Assembly (NCBI GenBank): GCA_905214315.1
Contig: CAJMLN010000044.1
Span: 1-16,038, forward strand
From: an uncultured bacterium
GTDB taxonomy: Bacteria; Bacillota; Clostridia; Christensenellales; QALW01
Length of the DNA: 16,038 bases
Direction: 5' to 3'
Each line of letters starts with the position of its first letter. Within the stretch, counting starts at the first letter, position 1. Below the pieces are notes generated by a model. That model saw only the letters and a list, made by a program, of their open reading frames with translations, had not been told where the DNA came from and made no database searches. A program made the translations under genes and the position numbers. Shown here in pieces: positions 7,346 to 14,569 of the stretch.

Positions 7346-7374
7346 TTGAAACACTTCTGAATTTGTGGTATAAT
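7346..7374 (+). promoter_or_regulatory. Promoter of the lipoprotein-beta-helix operon
   Basis: TTGAAA (7346-7351), a 17-bp spacer and TATAAT (7369-7374), with TGG just before it as an extended -10. The predicted start near 7381 leaves a leader of about 180 nt before the lipoprotein gene, which carries a possible short coding frame. Confidence 0.8.
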
Positions 7375-7477
7375 ATAACAAAATATTGTCCAGCAGAAGA
7401 GTGCGAACTCCTGTGAAAGGAATGCAGGATTGTGCAGATTGTATTTTAGCATGTGGGAGGAATTCTCTTTGGTATGA

Positions 7478-7570
7478 GTGGAAGAAAGGCGGGAATTTGA
7501 AAGTGGAAAAGAGTACGACGTTCCTGTTGTGCGTTTTGATATTTATAAAAAGGACGGTTGGTTTGTTTGA
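7478..7570 (+). CDS. Possible 30-codon leader ORF coupled to the next lipoprotein
   Basis: Reading from GTG at 7478, a 30-residue frame ends in YDVPVVRFDIYKKDGWFV and a TGA at 7568-7570. That TGA overlaps the TTG start of the next gene (TTGA), the usual geometry of translational coupling. The sequence looks protein-like, but the start is weak: GGGAGG (7455-7460) lies 17 nt upstream of the GTG, and a TGA at 7475-7477 blocks extension upstream. It may be a short coupled ORF, the tail of a decayed gene, or chance. Confidence 0.25.
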   Translation: MEERREFESGKEYDVPVVRFDIYKKDGWFV

Positions 7571-7953
7571 AAAAGCTTTTGCTGCTGCTCTTACTGCCGG
7601 TATTGCTGTCTGTAGGCTGTAAGAATTCTGAAGAGCCTGAACCTACGCCCACGCCCACGCCCCGCATGGTGATTCTTACCGACGAGCAGGCTTTATATAC
7701 GGTAAAGGAACGCACGGAATATTCCGATGAGATCCTTTATCAGTTCAAAGGCCGTATCGAAAAAGACGGTGTGGAATATTTTCATGTGGAATGGTACTGG
7801 ACAGCGTATGAGGAAAGCGAATATATTGAACCGGTGGCTTCGACAAAATTGGGAGATCTGTTTCTTTCGCTTGACGGAAAAACGCTGTACTCGGGTTACA
7901 TCAATACCGACGGTACGATTATTTTTGAAACGGAAGAAGGAGAAAGTGAATGA
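7567..7953 (+). CDS. Small lipoprotein with proline-threonine linker (128 aa)
   Basis: This is an exported lipoprotein of unknown function. The signal peptide is KK followed by seven leucines and ends in LLSVGC, with the cysteine at residue 18 from the chosen start; a (PT)n linker, EPEPTPTPTP, follows. The mature domain of about 90 residues has FKGRIEKDGVEYFHVEWYW and LSLDGKTLYSGYINTDG. It aligns by eye with the lipoprotein at 5540-5992, suggesting distant paralogues. No ATG is available: TTG at 7567 gives the typical start (M)KKLLL and overlaps a TGA, while TTG at 7558 would add three residues but sits only 3 nt from AGGA (7551-7554). Its stop overlaps the next ATG by 4 bp. Confidence 0.7.
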   Translation: MKKLLLLLLLPVLLSVGCKNSEEPEPTPTPTPRMVILTDEQALYTVKERTEYSDEILYQFKGRIEKDGVEYFHVEWYWTAYEESEYIEPVASTKLGDLFLSLDGKTLYSGYINTDGTIIFETEEGESE

Positions 7954-10010
7954 AAAATTATAGGTATCCGGCCGATGCGAGGGGCATTGTGGATGTGACC
8001 AAGCCCCCCTATAACTGCGACAATACTGGCAAAACGGATTGTACGCCCGGACTGCGGGCAGCAATTGATGATATTTTTAAGGAATATTACGAGGCTTTCT
8101 GCGCTACGGTGAAAAAGCTGGACGCTATGCCCGGGGATGAGGCGTGGATTGGCTTTGAGATCCGCAGGGTCAACGGCCAAAGATGCATTATCTGGCCGGA
8201 AAAGCTGCCGATGTCTAAAATTATTTATTTTCCTAACGGAACATATTTGGTCAGCGATACGATTTCTTATTCCTTTGAGCATTTCCGCAATATCTTTAAT
8301 AATGTGCCGTATCTGGAAATGAACTGCCGCCTGCGTCTGATGGGGCAGAGCATGGAGGGCGTAACGATCCGCCTGCAGGATCACTGCAAGGGCTTTGAAT
8401 ACGGAAATGATCGTCCGGTCATCAGCTTTATGCGGGGGGAGGCCTCGAATATTGCAATGACCAATATGCTTGAAAATCTTACCATTGATATTGGCAAGGG
8501 CAATCCCGGTGCAACGGGCGTAGTATATTTTGCTAACAATACCGGTGCGGTCAGAAACCTCAGGATCCTTTCAAGCGACGATGCGCTTCGCGGCTGCGTC
8601 GGGTTTGCAATCTGCCATGACAAGGCTTCGGCCTGCATCGCTGAGAATATTGAGGTTATCGGCTTTGATTACGGCTTTAAGGTAACGCCGCAGACGCATT
8701 TTGCATTCTTTGAGCATATTCGGGCAAGGGGACAGAAGCGCGCGGGATTTTTTGTGGGCGATACCATTGTTTCCATCCGCGACTTTGTCAGTGAAAACAG
8801 CTGTCCGGCGCTGCGCTGCGTCGGCTTTACCGGGCATACCGTGTGCGTGGACAGCCGCTTTTTAGGTACCACGCAGGATGATTTTGCTGTTCGCCATGAG
8901 TTTGGCGTATTGTATGCCAAAAATATTCAGGTTTCCGGATACAGCCATGCGCTTTCCTCTTACAGCGGCGGTATACAGGATGGGGATATTCGGGAATTTT
9001 CCTCTCATGGAACATTCAGCGGGTTGGACCGAGGGCAGATTTCAACCTTGGATCTGCCGGTGGAGGACACGCCGGATATTCCGTGGGAAGCGCCGGAAAA
9101 ATGGGTAAGCGTAAATGCTTTCGGCGCCGTGGGCAACGGTGTGCAGGATGATACCGCGGCGATACAGGCGGCGCTTTCTTCCGGAGCAAAAACGGTCTAT
9201 TTCCAGCCTGGTGCCTATTTGTTAAGCGCGCCGCTGACCGTGCCTGCCACAGTGGAGCGCATCAATTTTATGTACTGTGATCTTGCCAATACGCCGGAGA
9301 TGAAAAAGCGGGAGCACACCGGTATTTTTCAAATTACGGGGGAAAGCGATACGCCCCTTGTGCTGGAGGATCTGTTTGCATTTGAGCAGCTTTCAGGAAT
9401 GAATACACTGATCGACCATGCTTCTCGTCGGACCTTAGTGCTCTCGGATCTGCATACGCAGGCGGTGTCTATGTATTTTAATTCTGTAGAGGGCGGCAAG
9501 GTGTTTATGGAAAACGTGGGCTGTACCTTAGGTGGTATTCCCGGCACAGGGGGCGCGGGAGAAGCGGTGGAAAAAAAGCGAGAGAAGCAGTTCTGCTACA
9601 GCCGTGAAATTCCCTGCTATCATTTTAAAGGCCAGAAGGTCTGGGCTCGCCAGATAAACCCGGAGCGAAGCAAGCATGAGATTATCAATGATCATTCTGT
9701 TCTTTGGGTGTTCGGCTTTAAGGCCGAGGAGGAGGGTACTGCCTTTGAAACCGTAAACGGCGGCCTTACTGAGGTGCTGGGCGGAACGCTTTGCATATGC
9801 TATGCTGACCGCTTTCCGGCGATTATTAACCGGGACAGCTGCGTCAGTGTGATTTCCTCCTCAATTACTTATGCCAAGGGAAAGAACTGGAGCCGTATCG
9901 TGGAGGAACATCGCGGACGGGAGTCCTATACCTTGAAAAAAGAAGAATTCCCTGTTAAATTTATGGATGTTATCTGTATTCCCCTGTATAAAGGAGATCT
10001 TCGCAGATAG
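7950..10010 (+). CDS. Pectate-lyase-like double beta-helix protein (686 aa)
   Basis: Two copies of the start of a pectate_lyase_3-type right-handed beta-helix are visible. The first (residues about 5-100) has DVTKPPYNCDNTGKTDCTPG, with the cap helix LRAAID and then IIYFPNGTYLVSDTI. The second (about 384-430) has VNAFGAVGNGVQDDTAAIQA then KTVYFQPGAYLLSAPLTVP. Related proteins act on or bind acidic polysaccharides. The N-terminus (MKNYRYPADARG) has no signal peptide or membrane segment, so export by the usual route is not predicted. AAGGAGA (7937-7943) precedes the ATG by 6 nt, and the ATG overlaps the lipoprotein stop (ATGA), so translation is coupled. Catalytic residues could not be assigned; it may be an enzyme or a structural binding protein. 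Confidence 0.8.
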   Translation: MKNYRYPADARGIVDVTKPPYNCDNTGKTDCTPGLRAAIDDIFKEYYEAFCATVKKLDAMPGDEAWIGFEIRRVNGQRCIIWPEKLPMSKIIYFPNGTYLVSDTISYSFEHFRNIFNNVPYLEMNCRLRLMGQSMEGVTIRLQDHCKGFEYGNDRPVISFMRGEASNIAMTNMLENLTIDIGKGNPGATGVVYFANNTGAVRNLRILSSDDALRGCVGFAICHDKASACIAENIEVIGFDYGFKVTPQTHFAFFEHIRARGQKRAGFFVGDTIVSIRDFVSENSCPALRCVGFTGHTVCVDSRFLGTTQDDFAVRHEFGVLYAKNIQVSGYSHALSSYSGGIQDGDIREFSSHGTFSGLDRGQISTLDLPVEDTPDIPWEAPEKWVSVNAFGAVGNGVQDDTAAIQAALSSGAKTVYFQPGAYLLSAPLTVPATVERINFMYCDLANTPEMKKREHTGIFQITGESDTPLVLEDLFAFEQLSGMNTLIDHASRRTLVLSDLHTQAVSMYFNSVEGGKVFMENVGCTLGGIPGTGGAGEAVEKKREKQFCYSREIPCYHFKGQKVWARQINPERSKHEIINDHSVLWVFGFKAEEEGTAFETVNGGLTEVLGGTLCICYADRFPAIINRDSCVSVISSSITYAKGKNWSRIVEEHRGRESYTLKKEEFPVKFMDVICIPLYKGDLRR

Positions 10011-10043
10011 CGCCGCCGAGGATTTTCAATAGAACGAAATTTA

Positions 10044-10064
10044 TAAAATATACAATATATTTTA
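10044..10064. repeat. 21-bp AT-rich inverted repeat
   Basis: TAAAATATA (10044-10052), CAA, TATATTTTA (10056-10064) is a perfect 9-bp inverted repeat. It lies between the beta-helix gene and the argG promoter. Its all-AT arms argue against a terminator; it could be a protein-binding site or chance in AT-rich DNA. Confidence 0.4.
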
Positions 10065-10069
10065 CAATA

Positions 10070-10129
10070 AATGCATAAAAATAAGAAATATCCCGGCATA
10101 AAGCGAAAAAATATTTATAAATATGCAAA
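10070..10129. promoter_or_regulatory. Two candidate ArgR boxes before argG
   Basis: The 18-bp stretch 10112-10129 (TATTTATAAATATGCAAA) fits the ARG-box consensus TNTGNATWWWWATNCANA at 13 of 14 defined positions. A weaker match, 11 of 14, begins at 10070 (TGCATAAAAAT core). The two starts are 42 bp apart, about four helical turns, and the better box ends 6 bp before the -35. No arginine repressor gene is in the window; the match is by eye. Confidence 0.45.
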
Positions 10130-10135
10130 AAAGGA

Positions 10136-10163
10136 TTGACAGATCTTTTTATCTTGATATAAT
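10136..10163 (+). promoter_or_regulatory. Promoter of argGH
   Basis: TTGACA (10136-10141), 16-bp spacer, TATAAT (10158-10163), with TGA before the -10. Both hexamers are perfect consensus. The predicted start is near 10170, about 26 nt before the argG ATG. Confidence 0.88.
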
Positions 10164-10195
10164 AGAGCTATATTAAAAAGCAAGGGGTAACAAAA

Positions 10196-11422
10196 ATGGA
10201 TAAGAGTAAGATAAAAAAAGTTGTTTTAGCCTATTCTGGCGGTCTGGATACGTCGATTATCATTCCGTGGCTGAAGGAAAACTACAATAACTGCGAGGTC
10301 ATCGCGGTTTCAGGCAACGTAGGCCAGGCGGACGAGCTGGAGGGACTGGAGGAGAAAGCACTGAAAACCGGGGCTTCCAAGCTGTATGTGGAGGATCTTA
10401 CGGAGGAATTTGTAAACGACTATATCATTCCTACGGTAAAGGCCGGTGCGTTGTATGAAGAGTATATGCTGGGCACCAGCTTTGCGCGCCCCGTTATCGC
10501 CAAGCGGATTGTGGAAATCGCTAAGGCCGAGGGAGCGGATGCCATCTGCCACGGCTGTACCGGCAAGGGGAATGATCAGGTTCGTTTTGAGCTTACCATC
10601 AAGGCCTTTGCGCCCGATATGCCGATTATCGCCCCCTGGCGGGAATGGGATATCAAGAGCCGTGAGGAGGAAATCGAGTACGCCGAGGCGCACAACGTTC
10701 CGCTGAAAATCAACCGGGAAACGAACTACTCCAAGGATAAGAATATGTGGCACCTTTCCCATGAGGGGCTGGACTTGGAGGATGCCGGCAATGAGCCGCT
10801 GTATGAAAAAGAAGGCTTTTTGGAGATGGGCGTATCGCCTTTGCAGGCGCCGGATCAGCCTACGTATGTAACCTTGGATTTTGTGCAGGGCGTGCCCGTT
10901 GCCATCGACGGCAAAGCGATGAGTGCAAAGGATATTATTTTAGCGCTGAACAAGCTGGGCGGTGAAAACGGCATTGGTCTGCTGGATATCGTGGAAAACC
11001 GGCTGGTAGGCATGAAATGCCGCGGCGTATACGAAACTCCCGGCGGCGCCATTTTATACTTTGCCCATAATTATTTGGAAACGCTGTGCCTGGATAAAAT
11101 GACGATGCACAAAAAGCAGGAGCTTTCTATTACCTTTGCGGAGCTGGTGTATAACGGCCAGTGGTTTACCCCGCTGCGGGAGGCACTTTCCGCCTTTGTG
11201 GACAAAACCCAGGAGAATGTGACCGGCAAAGTGCGCATTAAGCTGTATAAAGGCAATATGATCAAGGCCGGCGCGTGGAGCGATTATTCCCTGTATTCCG
11301 AGGAAATTGCTACCTTCGGCGAGGATCATGTGTACAATCAGGCCGATTCCGCGGGCTTTATCAATCTGTTCGGTCTGCCCATAAAAGTACAGGCGCAGGT
11401 CAATGCCAAAAACAACAAATAA
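10196..11422 (+). CDS. argG: Argininosuccinate synthase (408 aa)
   Basis: This cytoplasmic enzyme joins citrulline and aspartate with ATP to form argininosuccinate, the penultimate step of arginine synthesis. The ATP-binding loop AYSGGLDTS is at residues 12-20, the aspartate/citrulline region includes GNVGQADELEG, HGCTGKGNDQVRFE lies at 119-132, and APWREWDIKSREEE and NYSKDKNMWHLSHEG follow; all are signature ArgG segments. The length is normal and no disruption is seen. AAGGGG (10182-10187) precedes the ATG by 8 nt. argH follows after 12 nt, so the two form an operon driven by the strong promoter at 10136-10163 and probably repressed by ArgR. No other arginine genes are in the window. Confidence 0.98.
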   Translation: MDKSKIKKVVLAYSGGLDTSIIIPWLKENYNNCEVIAVSGNVGQADELEGLEEKALKTGASKLYVEDLTEEFVNDYIIPTVKAGALYEEYMLGTSFARPVIAKRIVEIAKAEGADAICHGCTGKGNDQVRFELTIKAFAPDMPIIAPWREWDIKSREEEIEYAEAHNVPLKINRETNYSKDKNMWHLSHEGLDLEDAGNEPLYEKEGFLEMGVSPLQAPDQPTYVTLDFVQGVPVAIDGKAMSAKDIILALNKLGGENGIGLLDIVENRLVGMKCRGVYETPGGAILYFAHNYLETLCLDKMTMHKKQELSITFAELVYNGQWFTPLREALSAFVDKTQENVTGKVRIKLYKGNMIKAGAWSDYSLYSEEIATFGEDHVYNQADSAGFINLFGLPIKVQAQVNAKNNK

Positions 11423-11434
11423 AGGGGAAGCTCT

Positions 11435-12811
11435 ATGGATAAAATGTGGGCCGGCCGGTTTTCTAAGGCGCTGAATCAGCAGGCGGATGACTTTAATTCC
11501 TCCATTGCCGTAGATCAGCGGATGTTCCGGCAGGATATCAAGGGCTCCATGGCGCACGCGGCCATGCTCGGCGCAAAGGGAATTATTGATGCGGCCGACG
11601 CTGAAAAGATCATCAGCGGACTGGCCGGTATTTTGGAGGATCTGGAACGGCGGAAGCTGGCGGTGGATGCTTCGTGCGAGGATATTCATATGTTTGTGGA
11701 GCAGGAGCTGACGGCCCGCATCGGCGATGCAGGCAAGAAGCTGCATACCGCGCGGAGCCGGAACGATCAGGTAGCGCTGGATATTAGGATGTATTTACGG
11801 GATGAAGCCGGGGAAATTGTACAGGATATCAAGGCGCTGATTCGGGCGGTAACAGAGCAGGCAAAGCAGCATAAAACGACGATTATGCCGGGGTATACCC
11901 ATTTGCAGAGGGCGCAGCCGGTGACCTTCGGACATCACATGATGGCCTATGCAATGATGCTGATGCGTGACGTCGGGAGGATTGAAGATACCGTAAAACG
12001 GATGAATGTTTCTCCCCTCGGGTGCTGCGCGCTGGCCGGTACGACGTATGATACTGACCGGGAAATGACCGCTTCGGCTTTAGGCTTTGATGATATTGCC
12101 TATAACAGCCTGGATGGGGTTTCCGACCGCGATTTCTGCGTTGAACTGATGAGCGCGCTGGCGGTTATCATGCTGCATCTGTCGCGGTTCGCCGAGGAAA
12201 TCATTTTATGGTCCAGCTGGGAGTTTAAGTTTATTGAACTGGATGATTCCTTTACCACCGGTTCCAGCATCATGCCGCAGAAAAAAAATCCGGATATGGC
12301 TGAGCTGGTGCGGGGAAAGACGGGCCGGGTATACGGCAACCTGTTGGCCCTGCTTACCGCGTTAAAGGGCCTGCCCCTTGCCTATAATAAGGACATGCAG
12401 GAGGATAAGGAGGCCGTATTTGACAGCGTGGATACGGTGAAGGCCTGTCTTGAGGTTTTTGCACCGATGATATCCACCATGCGCGTGTGTGCAGAAAATA
12501 TGCGGCAGGCGGCGCAGAAGGGCTTTATCAACGCTACGGATTTAGCGGATTATCTGGTAAAAAAAGAGGTGCCTTTCCGCACTGCGTATAAGCTTGTGGG
12601 GCAGATGGTAGCTTATTGCATTGAAAATCAAACGGTTCTAGAAGAGCTTTCCCTTGCTCAACTGAAGAGCTTTTCGGATATTTTCCAGGAGGATGTGTAT
12701 CAGGAAATTTCGCTGGAAAATTGTGCGCAGAAGCGTATTTCTGCCGGCGGAACCGGGCTGGCCTCGGTGGAAAAGCAAATACGCATAGCGGAAGAATTTT
12801 TAAAAAGATAA
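11435..12811 (+). CDS. argH: Argininosuccinate lyase (458 aa)
   Basis: This cytoplasmic enzyme splits argininosuccinate into arginine and fumarate, the last step of arginine synthesis. It belongs to the fumarase/aspartase superfamily. Visible segments are the N-terminal MWAGRFSKALNQQADDFNSS, SRNDQVALDIRMYLRD, GYTHLQRAQPVTFGHH, and the superfamily signature GSSIMPQKKNPDMAE starting at residue 276, which carries the mobile catalytic-loop serine. The length is typical. AAAGGGGAAG (11421-11430) serves as ribosome site. It follows argG by 12 nt and probably shares its promoter. No strong intrinsic terminator is seen between its stop and the T-box promoter 18 bp later. Confidence 0.98.
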   Translation: MDKMWAGRFSKALNQQADDFNSSIAVDQRMFRQDIKGSMAHAAMLGAKGIIDAADAEKIISGLAGILEDLERRKLAVDASCEDIHMFVEQELTARIGDAGKKLHTARSRNDQVALDIRMYLRDEAGEIVQDIKALIRAVTEQAKQHKTTIMPGYTHLQRAQPVTFGHHMMAYAMMLMRDVGRIEDTVKRMNVSPLGCCALAGTTYDTDREMTASALGFDDIAYNSLDGVSDRDFCVELMSALAVIMLHLSRFAEEIILWSSWEFKFIELDDSFTTGSSIMPQKKNPDMAELVRGKTGRVYGNLLALLTALKGLPLAYNKDMQEDKEAVFDSVDTVKACLEVFAPMISTMRVCAENMRQAAQKGFINATDLADYLVKKEVPFRTAYKLVGQMVAYCIENQTVLEELSLAQLKSFSDIFQEDVYQEISLENCAQKRISAGGTGLASVEKQIRIAEEFLKR

Positions 12812-12829
12812 AATTCCTTAAATTTTTAT

Positions 12830-12858
12830 TTGACAGCTTTTCCGTCTTGTGGTAGAAT
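12830..12858 (+). promoter_or_regulatory. Promoter of the T-box operon
   Basis: TTGACA (12830-12835), 17-bp spacer, TAGAAT (12853-12858) with TGG as an extended -10. The predicted start near 12865 fits the beginning of the T-box leader. Confidence 0.85.
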
Positions 12859-12864
12859 CACACC

Positions 12865-13150
12865 ATAATCATAAATGCTTTGAAGGAATTATGCCTTTCC
12901 TGCAGCAGTTTCAGAGAGCCGGCGGTTGCTGCGAGCCGGTACGCAAGGGTTACGGTAGTCTCATTCCTGAGCAGAATCCCCCAAAGGCAGGCTTTGTTGG
13001 ATAAGGGATTCCGGGCGCCCCCGTTAACAGGGCAGGGCTTCGTTAAAAGTGAGCCTGGCAAAGCGGCTGTGTTTTTTACAGCAAGCAGGGTGGTACCGCG
13101 AAAAAAGTATTTTCGTCCCTGATATCCGTTTTTCGGATGTCAGGGATTTT
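12865..13150 (+). promoter_or_regulatory. T-box riboswitch, probable leucine (CUC) specifier
   Basis: This is a tRNA-sensing leader that allows transcription of the downstream operon when the matching tRNA is uncharged. The invariant T-box AGGGTGGTACCGCG is at 13087-13100; its UGGU bulge would pair with a tRNA ending ACCA. Stem I is closed by AGGAAT (12884-12889) and ATTCCT (12963-12968) and includes the typical distal segment AGAGAGCCGG...GGTTGCTGCGAGCCGG. The triplet just before the closing 3' strand is CTC (12960-12962) followed by A, in the specifier position, which reads leucine. AGGG of the T-box can pair with CCCT (13117-13120) to form the antiterminator, competing with the terminator at 13116-13146. 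The leucine reading agrees with the leuA-like gene downstream. Confidence 0.92.
13116..13146 (+). terminator. T-box regulated intrinsic terminator
   Basis: TCCCTGATATCCG and CGGATGTCAGGGA form a 13-bp stem with one wobble pair and a five-T loop, followed by TTTTATTTTTATT. Its first strand shares CCCT with the antiterminator, so tRNA binding would abolish it. Confidence 0.92.
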
Positions 13151-13174
13151 ATTTTTATTAAAGGAGTGCAGAGT

Positions 13175-14566
13175 ATGAAAAAAATCAAGATTGCAGACAT
13201 TACCCTTAAGGAAGCCCTATCGCTTACGTTTAAAGAAAAGATAGAGATCGCTAAGCTGCTGGACCGATTGTCTGTGGATGCCATGGAAATTCCTAAAATA
13301 GAAGATGCTCGGGTAGATACCCTGCTTGTGAAATCCATTGCTTCTGTGGTAAAAAACAGCGCTGTGGTACTGGAGGCGGGATATACGCCCGAAGAGATCG
13401 ATATTGCGTTTGAAGCGGTAAAAGGAGCGGAAAAACCGGTTTTGCAGATTGCGCTGCCAATGTCTATTGTAGGAATGGAATATACACTGCGCAAAAAGCC
13501 CGCGGCAATGCTGGATACGGTGGCGGAGCTGGTTGCCTATGCCAAAACAAAAGCGGTGCCGGTGGAATTTATGGCGCTGGATGCCACCAGAGCTGACGGA
13601 GAATTTATAAAAAAAGCAGTGGATGCGGCAGTGCGTGCCGGCGCCGCAAGAGTTATTCTGTGCGACGACGCGGGAGAAATGATGCCGGATTCCTTTAAGC
13701 AGTTTGTATTTTCGGTAAAAGAGGCGGCCGGCGATGCGGAGCTGGGCGTGAGCTGCTCTGACTTTTTAAAGGTAGCGGCGGCCTCCGCGATAGGAAGCGT
13801 GGCTGCTGGTGCCACTGTACTGCGGGCCTCTGCCAAAGAGAGCGCGGCGGTTCCTTCGGTTGAAAGCCTGGTGAATATTATCCGCACCTGCGGCAGTTCA
13901 CTGGAGATACAAGCGGACATTAAAACGACGGAATTTAAACGCATCAGCGATCAGATTCAATGGATTTGCAATGAAAAGCACGGAAAGAATGCTTCCCTTG
14001 GCTCTGTGTCCGTTACGGAAGATATTGCCGTTGCCCTAAAGGCCGGCGATGAACTGAATACCGTAAGCGCCGCGGTGGAAAAACTGGGATATGATCTGAA
14101 TGAAGAGGATTTATTTAAAGTTTTTGATGAGTTTAACCGTATCGCCTCCAAAAAAGGCACGGTGGGAGCAAAGGAACTGGACGCGATCGTGGCGTCCGCG
14201 GCGCTGCAGGCGGTGCCGGTCTATAAGCTGGTAAGCTATGTGATTAACAGCGGCAATATTATTACCGCCACAGCGGATATTAAGCTGGAAAAGGACGGCG
14301 AGGAAAAACAGGCCGTATGTATCGGTGACGGACCGATCGATGCAGCGTTTCTTACGATTGAACAGATCGTAGGCCGGCATTTTGAACTGGATGATTTTCA
14401 GATTCAGGCCGTTACCGAGGGGCGTGAGGCCATGGGATCTGCGCTTGTCAAGCTGCGCTGGAATGGAAAATCTTATTCCGGCAAGGGGCTTTCCACCGAT
14501 ATTATCGGTGCCAGCATCCGTGCATATGTCAACGCACTGAATAAAATTGTGTATCAGGAGGGATAA
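13175..14566 (+). CDS. Isopropylmalate-synthase-like protein, degenerate active site (463 aa)
   Basis: This is a homologue of 2-isopropylmalate synthase (LeuA), the first enzyme of leucine synthesis. The N-terminal TIM barrel keeps family landmarks such as VEFMALDATRADGEF (from 130) and DDAGEMMPDSF, but key residues differ. The LRDG motif reads L11-K12-E13-A14, the metal-binding HxHND reads SCSDF (193-197), and the GxGERxGN loop is absent. The C-terminal leucine-binding regulatory domain (about 340-463) looks intact, with GDGPIDA (384-390) and GKGLSTDIIGASIRAYVNAL. The start is ATG 13175 with AAGGAG (13161-13166); an upstream in-frame ATG would begin inside the riboswitch. Control by a leucine T-box fits. 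It may be a leucine sensor or scaffold, or an enzyme with altered chemistry. Confidence 0.85.
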   Translation: MKKIKIADITLKEALSLTFKEKIEIAKLLDRLSVDAMEIPKIEDARVDTLLVKSIASVVKNSAVVLEAGYTPEEIDIAFEAVKGAEKPVLQIALPMSIVGMEYTLRKKPAAMLDTVAELVAYAKTKAVPVEFMALDATRADGEFIKKAVDAAVRAGAARVILCDDAGEMMPDSFKQFVFSVKEAAGDAELGVSCSDFLKVAAASAIGSVAAGATVLRASAKESAAVPSVESLVNIIRTCGSSLEIQADIKTTEFKRISDQIQWICNEKHGKNASLGSVSVTEDIAVALKAGDELNTVSAAVEKLGYDLNEEDLFKVFDEFNRIASKKGTVGAKELDAIVASAALQAVPVYKLVSYVINSGNIITATADIKLEKDGEEKQAVCIGDGPIDAAFLTIEQIVGRHFELDDFQIQAVTEGREAMGSALVKLRWNGKSYSGKGLSTDIIGASIRAYVNALNKIVYQEG

Positions 14567-14569
14567 ACG

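Noticed and set aside
10011..10040. Terminator after the beta-helix gene
   Set aside because: No GC-rich stem with a T-run is present; the only inverted repeat nearby (10044-10064) is all AT in its arms.
11054..11746. 230-codon open frame on the minus strand across argG/argH
   Set aside because: It is antisense to two certain genes, with no motif or ribosome site.
12880..13122. Open frame inside the T-box leader
   Set aside because: It lies wholly within the structured riboswitch, whose conserved motifs explain the sequence.
13049..13174. Longer N-terminus for the LeuA-like protein
   Set aside because: It would be translated from the T-box and terminator; ATG 13175 has a good AAGGAG and starts at the barrel's first strand.
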